A DNA stretch of 64,000 nucleotides from the NCBI RefSeq assembly GCF_963528755.1, contig NZ_CAURXA010000002.1:310001-374000 (forward strand), written 5' to 3'. Every line of letters begins with the position of its first letter. Position 1 is the stretch's first letter. The notes beneath the pieces are model-generated. The model ran no database searches. It had not been told where the DNA came from and saw only the letters and a list, made by a program, of their open reading frames with translations. Shown here piece after piece: positions 7,514-17,200 of this stretch. The position numbers and the translations under genes were made by a program. The DNA is from Selenomonas sp963528755. Lineage in GTDB: Bacteria; Bacillota; Negativicutes; Selenomonadales; Selenomonadaceae.

Positions 7514-9424
7514 TTAGAAACTATGCTCCACACCGACGACAAAGCTGCGTCCCGGAGCCGTATACCAGCGTTCAGGATGGGTAGGATCTGCAGCAGACTG
7601 CTCGGCATAGAACTGATTGAAGAGATTATTGATCTTGAGATAAATCCTCGTCGTGTCCATGACCTTGTAGTTCATGCCGAGATCAACGACCCAATAGTTC
7701 TTGGCAGGGAAAAAGTCATAACCGCTGACATCTTTCCCCTTAAGATCAAAGACGCCGCGCACCAAAAGCGAGGAATCAAACGCACGATTGCGATAGTCTA
7801 CACCAATATTCCACTGATGCTTCGGCAGATAACCATCAACATTTGCTTCGCGCGACTCAGTCGCATCAACATGCGTATTCGTATAACCAAGACGTACGCT
7901 CACATGCGAGTCAAAGCGCTTCGCAAGCTGCAGATCCCAGCCATGCGCATCCTCATCACCGACATTTTGATATTTATTTGTGCTCCAACCGATACGATCT
8001 TTGGAGTGACGACGATAATAATGTGCTGTGGCGATCAGTCCTTTGCCAAAGTCATGAGCAATGCCGATCTCCTGTGTATTACCCGACTCTGCTTTAAGAT
8101 TCGGATTTCCAGGATCAACAGAACCGCCCCATGTATTCTTTGCATAGAGCTGATACGGTGTCGGTGTTAAAAAATATCCACTGTAAGACACATACGCGTG
8201 TGTCTTCGGCGTGATGTCATAGCCAAGGCTGACGCTCGGACTTGTATGGCTGCCAAAGCCGGAACTGCTGTCATGACGAATGCCTGCCGTGAGATTCAAT
8301 ACAGGTAGGATATTCCACTGATCCTGCAAATAGAAGGAGCGATTTATCAGACCGGTATTTGTCAGCGAGCTTCCCTGGGTATCATCCTTTGTAAAATCAA
8401 AGCCAACCGTCAACGTATGATCGCCGATTTGCTTATCCAACTGATCGCTAAATTTCGTCGTCCAAATAGTAGAGCCAGAGCTACCTATCGTATAATCATA
8501 TTTGCTGCGACCATAGATCATCTGGTTTTTCGTTGTATCGTCCATCTGAATCTCCCAACGCAGATCGCCGGCGATGTGATGGACATCTACATCCTCAATC
8601 TTTGGAGCAGGCCACCCATATACGTTGAAGTAACGGCTCTCATCTTGATAGGTGCGCAGATTGAATGCCAGATAGGATGCCTTGCTCAGTTGTTTGCCGA
8701 GATGCACGTTGACCGAATCATCATTCTGTGCAGACGGGGTTTTATTGCCATGCCCGTCTTTGAAATCGTTGCTCTTATCCTTCTGATATTTGAGCCGCCA
8801 ATCAAGACCATTCTCACTGCCTTCGTAGGCGATGCCGTAAAGCTGCTTACCGAAACTGCCATAGGCGGCTCTGACCTTCGCCTTCGCGTTCTTCGCCTTC
8901 TTCGTGATAATGTTGATGACGCCGCCCTTGGCATCCGAACCATAGAGCGTAGATGCCGAGCCGTGCAGCACTTCGATGCGGTCAATGCCGCTGAGATCCT
9001 TCAGCGCCGATGTCAAGGACACCCCCGCACCGCCGGCATAATTTTGCCGCACGCCATCGACTAAAACAACGACAGCATCAGAACCATTGATTGAAAGTTT
9101 ATTGGTGTTATTATACCCTGCCGGCGCATACTCATTGACCGTGACGCCCGGGACATCGCGCAGAGCCTGCGTCAGATCCGTATAGTGGCGCTTTTCTATA
9201 TCCTTTCCCGTGATGACCGTGATGTTTGCATTCGCCTTGAGCTCTTGCACTGGCGTACGCGTCGCCGTGACGACCGTCTCGTCGAGCGAATGCTCCGATA
9301 CGGCGTCCTGCGTCGACTCCGATTCTGCAGCAAACGCCTGTCCTCCCACAGGATACAAAGCAGTGAACATAAGTGTCGCCGCCACCGTCGCGCCGAGTTT
9401 CTTCCTCGACCCTGTTCTTCCCAT
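7514..9424 (-). CDS. TonB-dependent outer-membrane receptor, BtuB-like, B12-riboswitch controlled
   Basis: 636 residues. A signal peptide (to about 33, ...GGQAFAA) is followed by a TonB box-like DETVVTATRTP (48-58), a plug domain to about 170 (ITVITGKDIEKRHYTDL, VLVDGVRQNY, IEVLHGSASTLYGSDAKGGVINIIT) and a 22-strand-type barrel ending in the terminal Phe of VGVEHSF. Length and plug resemble BtuB/FepA-type receptors. A cobalamin riboswitch and a terminator lie in its leader, so the substrate is most likely a cobamide or corrinoid. The start at 9424 has GGAGGAGA upstream. No TonB/ExbB or BtuCDF genes are nearby. Which ligand it prefers compared with the second receptor at 27693 cannot be told. 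Confidence 0.88.
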   Translation of the reverse strand: MGRTGSRKKLGATVAATLMFTALYPVGGQAFAAESESTQDAVSEHSLDETVVTATRTPVQELKANANITVITGKDIEKRHYTDLTQALRDVPGVTVNEYAPAGYNNTNKLSINGSDAVVVLVDGVRQNYAGGAGVSLTSALKDLSGIDRIEVLHGSASTLYGSDAKGGVINIITKKAKNAKAKVRAAYGSFGKQLYGIAYEGSENGLDWRLKYQKDKSNDFKDGHGNKTPSAQNDDSVNVHLGKQLSKASYLAFNLRTYQDESRYFNVYGWPAPKIEDVDVHHIAGDLRWEIQMDDTTKNQMIYGRSKYDYTIGSSGSTIWTTKFSDQLDKQIGDHTLTVGFDFTKDDTQGSSLTNTGLINRSFYLQDQWNILPVLNLTAGIRHDSSSGFGSHTSPSVSLGYDITPKTHAYVSYSGYFLTPTPYQLYAKNTWGGSVDPGNPNLKAESGNTQEIGIAHDFGKGLIATAHYYRRHSKDRIGWSTNKYQNVGDEDAHGWDLQLAKRFDSHVSVRLGYTNTHVDATESREANVDGYLPKHQWNIGVDYRNRAFDSSLLVRGVFDLKGKDVSGYDFFPAKNYWVVDLGMNYKVMDTTRIYLKINNLFNQFYAEQSAADPTHPERWYTAPGRSFVVGVEHSF

Positions 9425-9531
9425 TTCAATCTCCTCCTAAAACTCTGTCCACAGACAAATTTATATTCAGCCGCCGCTCTTGCTTTATCGACGGATAAAT
9501 ACCAAGAATAGTACACATTCCCATTTCTACA

Positions 9532-9563
9532 CAAAAAAGCCCTCCCTGCATCGCAGAAAGGGC
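9532..9563 (-). terminator. Attenuator terminator downstream of cobalamin riboswitch 1
   Basis: On the minus strand GCCCTTTCTGC pairs with GCAGGGAGGGC and is followed by TTTTTTG. It sits between the aptamer and the receptor start codon, as expected for B12-induced premature termination. Confidence 0.8.
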
Positions 9564-9639
9564 GCACTCCCATCACAACGGCATCGCAAAAGCCGCTTTG
9601 ACCAAAGGCAAATACGTTGCCGAAAATCTCCTCCCCATC

Positions 9640-9843
9640 GCTCGCAGGTCAAACGGTGACTGTCGATCAGGCAGTTCTCCTGGCTTCAGTTCATCACCTG
9701 TCTGCGCCTTCCCAAGGATTGACTCCTCAGTGACCATCTCAAGAAACACAAAATTCTCTCGTGCAGACCGGCTCGCTGCTACAGTGGCGGGACCGCTCCG
9801 GCATATACCGGATTCCCTATTAAGTCTTGCGACACCTGATCCA
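9640..9843 (-). ncRNA. Cobalamin riboswitch (aptamer) upstream of the BtuB-like receptor
   Basis: Read on the minus strand it has the conserved parts in order: AGGTGTCGCAAGACTTAATA, GGGAATCCGGT, GCGGTCCCGCCACTGT containing the B12 box GCCACTG, and GCCAGGAGAACTGCC. This order is diagnostic of the class binding adenosyl- or aqua-cobalamin. Ends are approximate. Followed by a terminator, it should switch the receptor off when cobamide is plentiful. Confidence 0.95.
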
Positions 9844-9876
9844 ATCTGTATGAAGTTTTATCGATTTCTAAAAAAT

Positions 9877-9905
9877 AGCGTAGCATTGAACAATGCTCTT
9901 GTCAA
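9877..9905 (-). promoter_or_regulatory. Promoter of the riboswitch-receptor transcript
   Basis: Minus strand TTGACA (9905-9900) and TACGCT (9882-9877) with exactly 17 bases between; transcription would begin about 30 bases before the aptamer. Confidence 0.65.
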
Positions 9906-9973
9906 GTAGGAATATCAGAATGTATGAATGTATGCACCTCTGATCTTTAAGGAAGCACAGACACATTCAGTTT

Positions 9974-10948
9974 CTATGAAATCGTATTCCGCAAAGCTTC
10001 TTGCTGTGTTTGCAGCTTTTCTTCCCAATCGGTACGCGAGCGCTGTATGAACTCGTGCACAAGATAGTCAGGGTAGATAAGATCGACGATGCGCCGCGCC
10101 GCATCCGTCTGAAATGGCTGATGGCGGTCGACCTGCAGGACGTATTCCATGGCTTCTTGCCAAGACAGGCTGCGATGCTCGCCCGCATGCTCCTCCATCA
10201 TGCGCTTCGTATAACTTCCCGAAAGCGATTGATGAAGATGCACGCCGTAGATTCGCTTGCCAAGTTCACCAAGGTTTTGATAAATCTCCTTCACATAGCG
10301 TACACCATCTTCCTCGCTCGTGAGATCGACATTCGTATTCATCAGATGCCCGACATCAAGCATAAAGCCCGTGTCCGCATGGGAAACGCGCTCCAAAAGC
10401 GCACTCGCGAGCTGCGGCTTTTGAAAGGTCAACCCTGGCCACCAGAGATTTTCAAAGAGCAGGCGCGTTCCCTGCGGTATCTCAGCTGCGATCTCATTGA
10501 CAAGATCGATCGTCCCTTCGATGACCTCCTCATCGGTATGAGCGAACTCGCGCGTATACATCTCCGATGTCACATTGTGCGCGACATGAAAGACGAGATA
10601 CTGCGGCCGACAAGTCGCCGCTTGGCGCAGATTCTCTTTCCACGATTCCACCCAGTCATCAACATCAAGAGAGCCGTAGTAGGCGCGAATATTTTCCTCC
10701 GTGCCGAACTCTGCAAGGAGCGCAGCTTTATCCCCGCGCCAAAAATCCAGCCACGACGGCCAGAAAAGGAGATGTACGCCCTTGATATACGTGGGCGGAT
10801 ACATCGCTCGATCCCACGGCGCACAGAGCATGAATTCGATGCCATCGAGTCCGTAGCGCTGAATGAATTCATGGAGGGCCTCCGTTTTATTTTGCAGCAA
10901 GTTCTCTATATCGCAGCCTGCATTCGATATATTCACCAGTTCCAGCAT
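9974..10948 (-). CDS. TIM-barrel protein of the xylose isomerase / AP endonuclease 2 superfamily; candidate cobamide-remodelling CbiR
   Basis: 324 residues, cytosolic. The pattern of a metal-dependent TIM barrel is visible: YGLDGIEFMLC early, RPQYLVFHVAHN near 115-125, GTRLLFENLWWPG near 165, TGFMLDVGHLMNTN near 195-208, KRIYGVHLHQS near 233. The Glu, Asp-x-Gly-His and His-x-His positions are typical metal ligands. CbiR of Akkermansia, a cobamide phosphoribosyl hydrolase, belongs to this superfamily, and this gene lies directly upstream of a B12 riboswitch and BtuB-like receptor on the same strand. The superfamily also holds sugar isomerases and nucleases, so CbiR is only a candidate. Start 10948 has AGGAG upstream. 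The gene has its own promoter-like sequence. Confidence 0.6.
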   Translation of the reverse strand: MLELVNISNAGCDIENLLQNKTEALHEFIQRYGLDGIEFMLCAPWDRAMYPPTYIKGVHLLFWPSWLDFWRGDKAALLAEFGTEENIRAYYGSLDVDDWVESWKENLRQAATCRPQYLVFHVAHNVTSEMYTREFAHTDEEVIEGTIDLVNEIAAEIPQGTRLLFENLWWPGLTFQKPQLASALLERVSHADTGFMLDVGHLMNTNVDLTSEEDGVRYVKEIYQNLGELGKRIYGVHLHQSLSGSYTKRMMEEHAGEHRSLSWQEAMEYVLQVDRHQPFQTDAARRIVDLIYPDYLVHEFIQRSRTDWEEKLQTQQEALRNTIS

Positions 10949-11009
10949 AAAATCTCCTGATTCATTATCGTCTGAAAAATTCCTTCATTTTGAAAAACAT
11001 GGCAAGTTC

Positions 11010-11039
11010 AGTCTATCATAGACGAACATCCAACGTCAA
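11010..11039 (-). promoter_or_regulatory. Possible promoter of the TIM-barrel gene
   Basis: Minus strand TTGACG and TAGACT with 18 bases between them, about 60 bases upstream of the start codon at 10948. Confidence 0.45.
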
Positions 11040-11058
11040 GAATCTGGAGGGGAGGAAG

Positions 11059-11100
11059 AAGGAGCCGCACATAAGCTCGGACCTCTTATGTCGGCTCCTT
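11059..11100. other. Long inverted repeat between autotransporter 1 and the TIM-barrel gene
   Basis: AAGGAGCCG-ACATAAG pairs almost perfectly with CTTATGT-CGGCTCCTT across a short loop, with one unpaired base. No clean T-run follows on either strand, so it is a poor terminator. It may be a second terminator arm or a processed RNA structure. Confidence 0.55.
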
Positions 11101-11112
11101 CCAAAAGTATAA

Positions 11113-11152
11113 CAGGGATTCTGCACGAAATCTTTTTCGTGCAGAATCCCTG
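11113..11152 (-). terminator. Terminator of autotransporter 1
   Basis: An 18-base near-perfect stem, CAGGGATTCTGCACGAAA with its complement ending at 11152, lies 84 bases after the stop codon. On the minus strand it is followed by TTATACTTTT; the T-run is weak, but the stem is very strong. Confidence 0.65.
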
Positions 11153-11235
11153 CTTTTCGCTTCTTTTTCTTTTATGCCGTTCCTACGGCGGCGCCATTCT
11201 CCTCCATTCTTTCGTCCTTCCTTTCGGCGGATTCC

Positions 11236-14200
11236 TTAGAAGCTCCAACGAAGTCCCGCATCGACGCGCCAATTCGTCTTGATATCGCCGCCGAAGGTCT
11301 TCTCGAACGTGCCGTAGAGACTCGTCCTGTCACCCAATTTTGTCGTACCGCCGAGCTGAATGCCAACCCAGGTGTCCTTGCCGTCCTGATGCGTCGTCTT
11401 CCATGGGCTAGACCCGTCGGAGTAGTCCGTCGAGAGGTCTCCCGCGAATTCATGATAGAGCGACGCCTTCAGGAACCACGTGCTACGCTCCGTCTCCTGT
11501 CCGAAGCCGACGCCGAGGCGGCCAACGAAGCTGTTCATCGCGCCTTGACGCACATACATTTTCTGCCCAGCATAGTCCGTTTCACCTGTATAGTTGACAC
11601 CGTTCAGATGGCTGTAGATCAGCTCGATCTGCGGTTCGATGAAGCTGCCGCCCTTCAGACTGATGCGCCTGCCGTATTCTGCCGAGAGCGATCCGCCCCA
11701 TGTGTGGAAATCACCCTTGACATAGTGACCGAAATCATTGTAGACGGTGTACTCGTTCGTGAGCCTGCCGATCTTCGCAATGATGTCGACATATTCACCG
11801 TTCTTGCCTGTCCATGTGCCATAGATACCGAGATTACCTTCCTTGTTCGTACCATTACCGCTCACATAGGAGGAGCTTCCCTTCATGTAGCTTCCGGCAA
11901 CCCCGACACGCCAGTCGTCTCCAACCTTCTTGTCGTAGCCGACCTGAATCGTCGTGTAGTTCATCTGGAAGTTCATCTTGTCCTTGTTACTCGACGACTT
12001 GCCGCGGTAGACACGCGCCCAGATTCCCTCACCTTCTGGCGAGAGCCTGAGATCGCCCATGCGCTTCATGAGATCGTTCGCCTCGGCACGCCACGCCATC
12101 GTCGATGCCGTCATCGCCGATTTGACGCCGCTCATAAGCTTCGTCTCATAGTCACCGTATTCAATCTTCGAATCCGGATTCGGTTTCGGATTGGGCTTGG
12201 GATTCGGCTTCGGATTCGGTTTCGGATCTGGCTTGGGATCTGGTTTCGGATCCGGCTTCGGATCTGGTTTCGGATCTGGTTTCGGATCCGGCTTCGGATC
12301 CGGTTTCGGATCCGGCTTCGGATCCGGCTTCGGATCTGGTTTCGGATCTGGTTTCGGATCCGGCTTCGGATCTGGCTTCGGATCTGGTTTCGGATCCTCC
12401 GCCGGCGTGTACTTGTAGGCGCCTTGACCCGTCGCTTCATCGAACGTGATGTTCTCCAACCGCTTACTTGCAGACGATGTCGTGAGGCCTTCGGCGATCT
12501 CCGCCTTGCCTGTGAGGTTGCGCTCGCTCTCCTTGTACGCGTCGTACCAGAGCTTGTTCGCAAGGGAGTTCAGCGTCTGGCTCACGAGGTTCTTGTCCGT
12601 TGCCTTCGTCGATTCCGTATTGAGTCCGGCGTTGTCCGTCGTCAGAGTAATGGCGCTGTTCGCCTCCGCTTTCTTGATCATGAGCCTACCGCCGTAAACC
12701 GTCGTCGGCATCGTGGCATCATGGCGATAGAGTACCTTCGTATTGCCGCTGTAGCTGTCAATCGTAAGGTCACCCGTCTCGCCCAGACCCTTTTCTTCGA
12801 TTGCAGACGATCCCGTCTGTACGGGTGCGCCGGAGAGGCTGTTGCTTGATGCGAGGAAGCGGTATGTCCCTGTCATGTCGATGAAGCCGCCGCTGCCCGT
12901 GAAGTACTTGACCCTACTGATTGCCGACTTACTGTCCTGATCCTTCTGCTCCGGCGTGATGGCGTTGTGCCAGATGGCGCCGTTAGCGAGCTTGAGCTGC
13001 AGGTTTTCGCCGATATGGAAGCCTGTCCACGTCGTGCCCGCACCGCTCATCTCCACCTTCATGGAGCCGTTGGCAAAACCCTTCCAATAGGAGCCGTTCT
13101 TCATGAAGAGGTTGACGGCGCCGAGCTGCCCCGGCGTCACGCCGTAGCCGCGCGTATCGGCATAGTTGCCAATCCAGTGCGAGTCTGCCGTCGAAAGCCC
13201 GACGGAAACGCGCCCCTTCGTACCCATGCCGCCGTTCGTGACGATATCGCCTTCGATGACGGCGCGATTCGTGCCAGCACCGTTCGCGAGACCGCCGGCG
13301 TCCTTTGTGACGTTGAAGTTGACCGTGCCATAGTTGTCCGATACAAACTCGCCGTAGGCGCGGATCGCCGCCCATGCACCGTTTACAGCCTTGATCGTGC
13401 CGCCGCCGATGTTGATGGTCGAGGCGACAGCGCTGACCGCTTCGTTCGCACCCTTGCCATTTGCTGCGTCGTTTCCGTCCGCGAGCACGTCGACAAGACC
13501 GTCGATGGTGATGTTCGATTCAGCGCCCGTCACGCCATTCATCGACTTGATGACGGCGACGTTCGTCTTATAGTTCCCGTTTGCACGAACCTTGAGCACC
13601 TTGTCCTCAAGATTGCCGCCGCCGTTAGCGATATGGATCGCACCGCCGCCGTTGACAAAGAGCGTCGCTGTCTGTCCATAGTTCGTGCTCTCCGCATCGA
13701 TGGAGATGGTACCAGCGTTCTTGATGTCAACCTTGGAGCCCTTACCGATGGCGGAGATGCCCGTCGTACTGACATCCGTCTTCGTCTTGACGGCGAGGTT
13801 CTTACCGCCCAGATCGACATCAAGCGTCTTTCCCGTATTGGCGCTTGAGATTGCCGCGCTGATATTGCTCATCCATGCGCCTGCTGCGATCATGTCCTTG
13901 CCTGTCGTAATCGTGGAGTCTTTTGTAAAGATATAGCGCCCATCCGACCTGCGGACACCTGCGTTTGCATATACGGTGTCGTGCGTCTCCTCACCGTTGA
14001 TGGCGGTCGTGAAATCGCTCTGTGTCTGCGATGGCGGCGGAGGGAGCAGCGGCGTATACGAGTAGCCGCCTCTGCCCGTCGCAGCGTCAAACGTGATGTC
14101 CTCAATGCGCTTCGCTGCGGCAGACGAAGTAAGCCCCTCAGCAATTTCCACCTTGCCGCTCAGGCTCTTCTCACCGTTCTTATACGCTGTATAATAGAGC

Positions 14201-17200
14201 TTGTTCGCGAGGGCGTTCAGCGTCGCACTCACGAGATTCTTATCTTCGATGAGCGTCGAGTCCGTACGAAGACCGTTGCTGTCCGTGCGCAGTGTGACTC
14301 GGCTTCCCCCTGCCGCCTTGTTGATGACGACATTGCCGCCCTTCATCTGCGTCGGTGCAGCTGTGTCATGCGCAAAGAGAATCTTCATATAACCGATATA
14401 GTCATCGATTGTGATGTCCTTGTCATTCTTTTGGAAGATCACCCCGGCACGATCTTCCGATGAACCGCCCGTCAGATGTGTGACGTGGCTTCCCTTCCAT
14501 GCGTCCGCAGCACTGGATCTCAGTTCATTCGTCCAGAGCGCACTATTCCGTAGGGTCAAGTTGAACTGACCAACATCATGCGCCAAAAAGCCTCCCTTCT
14601 GGAAGTCCGTCCGATTGACATCGTATGTCGCTGCTCCCGTCCATGAAGAGTCCACCGTCGTCAACGACGCATTCAACACGCCTTTCGAGGCGAAGTCCAC
14701 AAGCTGCCCGCCGCTGTACTCGACGGTTTTCTTGCCATATTCATGCGTGACATACATATCGCCCGTGATATTTGTCTTCCGGTTTCCGCTGACGCCTGCG
14801 GGGCTGTTGATATTCACCGTACCCTTTTCAGCATGCACAGCATAGTACTGTTTCGTGTGGTCGCCATCCTCGGCAGCTGAAATCGTACCGCCGCCAACAT
14901 CGATGAGACTGTTCGCTCCGACCGCCTTCAACACGCTGCCCTTGATGTTTTGGATATCAACATTGCCTTTTACCGTGATGGAAGTTTCATCACCCGTCGT
15001 CTGCAAAGCCGCCAGGTTGCGTCCATCATCCGCAAGATGTTTTTTAGTGTCCACGCGATCCGCCCGAACGGAACCGACCGTAAGATCGCCATTGATGGCA
15101 ACACTGCTCTTCGTACCGATCGTGCTCGTTGTCTGTATCGCTGTCGCATTATACCCTTTGGTATGAACTTCTTCGATCTTGACGGGAGCATCAATCTGCA
15201 GGCTGGCATTCGCATCTGCATAGATGCCGTTGGCGGCACGCGTATCCGTATTCGTGGCCCTGACGGTCAGCGTCTTTCCTGCACCACTGTTCACGATTTT
15301 CACATGCTTGTTGCTGCCGATATAGACTGCATCAGCAATCTTGACTGTGCTGTTCGCTTCAATATTTAAGCTGTGCCCGTTCATATCGACCAGCATCGGA
15401 TGCTGCTTATCATAGGCCGTATTGTCCGTATAGAGTGCCGATACAACCGTCCCGCCTTTCGCGTTCGGCTGTGTTGCAAGCGCCTGACGATCATAGGTCA
15501 ACGTCTCCGACTTCGTGATCGGGTCGGTCGATATTTCTGCCTGCGGCGTATAAACATAACCGCCCTGCCCTGTCGTCTTGTCGAACGTGATATTCTCGAT
15601 GCGCTTCGTTGCAGACGATGCCGTAAGACCTTCAGCGATGGTCGCCCTTCCCGTGAGATTGCGCTCGTTCGTCTTGTAGGCGTCGTACCAGAGCTTCTTT
15701 GCAAGGGAATCCAGCGTCGCGCTCACGAGGTTCACATCCGCCGCCTTGGTCGATTCTGTATTGAGGCCGGCATTGTCCGTCAGCATCGTGATCTTGCTGC
15801 CTGCCGCGGCTTTCTTGATGGTGGTCGTGCCGCCATAGACCGTCGTCGGCGCTGCGGCATCGTGACGGTAGCGCACGGTCGTATCGCCGCTGAACTCCTC
15901 GATTTCGAGGTTACCCGTTTCGCCGACCCCCTTCTCAATGATGGCCGAGCATTTTCCCTGTACCGCGGCGCCTGGGACGCCGGTCTGGTCGAGACTGTCA
16001 CCAAGACCGAGGAAGCGATTCATGCCTGTCATGTCGATGAAGCCGCCGCTGCCGCTGAAGTTTTTCACCCGACTGATGGCGGCGACGTCCTTCCACCCCT
16101 TCTGCTCAGGGGTGACGGCATTGTACCATGTCGCGCCGTCCTTGAGCGTAAGCTTCATATTGTCTTCGATGTTGAAGCCGGTCCACTTCGTATCAGCACC
16201 CGACATCTCGACGTTCATAACGCCGCTCGCAAAACCCTTCCAATGGGATCCGTTCTTCATGAAGAGGTTGACGCTGCCATATTGCCCCTGCGTCACGCCG
16301 TAACCGTGCGTATCGACATAGTTGCCGTGCCAGTACGATTCGGGCGTAGAGAGACCGACGCTGATGCGCCCCTTCGTGCCCATGCCGCCGTTCGTGGAGA
16401 AATCGCCCTCGATGATGGCACGGTTCTTACCGGCTCCGGTCGCCATGCCGGATGCGTCTTTCGTGACGTTAAAATTGACCACGCCGGTATTCTGTGTGAC
16501 GAATTCGCCATAGGCGCGAATCGCCGCCCACGTGTCGCCGACTGTCTTGATCGTGCCGCCGCCGATGTCGATAGTAGAGGCAACGGCACTAACGGCTTCG
16601 TTCGCACCGCTGTTCTTGTCCTTGTTGCCTTCCGCTAGGACATCGACGAGTCCATCAATCGTGATATTGGACTCGGCGCCCGGCACGCCGTTCATCGTCT
16701 TGATGACGGCGACGTTCGTCTTCGTATTCACATTGTTGGCGCGCACCTTGAGAACCTTGGATTCAAGGTCTCCGCCGCCGTTTTTGATATGAACCTTGCC
16801 GCCGCTGTTGGCATAGACCGCCGCTGTCTGAGAACCGCCCGTATTTTCTGCATTGACGGTAATCGCGCCGGCGTTCTCGATATTCAGCTGCGCCCCGTTG
16901 CCAATCGCAGTGATGCCCACCGTGCTGATATCGGTCTTCGTATTGACCGTGAGGTTCTTGCCCTTGAGGTCAATGTTTACAGGGGTCTTTACGTCGGAAT
17001 TCGAGATTGCTGCGCTGAATGTGGTCAGCCACGCACCGGCCTTGATCTCGGTCTCTCCCGCCGTGATCTTCGTATCTTTCGTAAAGACGTAACTTCCGTC
17101 TTCCTGACGTACACCGGCATCCGTATATTCGACATCTCGTGAAGCCTCGCCTGTGATGCCCGTGGTGAACTCGGTCTTCGCTTGTCCGGGCGCAGTCGGC

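Noticed and set aside
7514..9424. TonB receptor as a heme or siderophore receptor
   Set aside because: Its leader contains a clear cobalamin aptamer and attenuator, and no Fur-box-like sequence is obvious; cobamide is the better-supported substrate class.
12170..12399. Regular short direct repeats that could be mistaken for a CRISPR array
   Set aside because: Units are contiguous without spacers, translate to PKPD and lie inside an open gene; no cas genes are near.
11389..12849. A 486-codon open frame on the plus strand opposite the C-terminal part of autotransporter 1, and many similar frames up to 20193
   Set aside because: They are antisense shadows of a GC-rich gene; no ribosome-binding sites, and the proteins are Arg/Cys/Leu-rich without known patterns.
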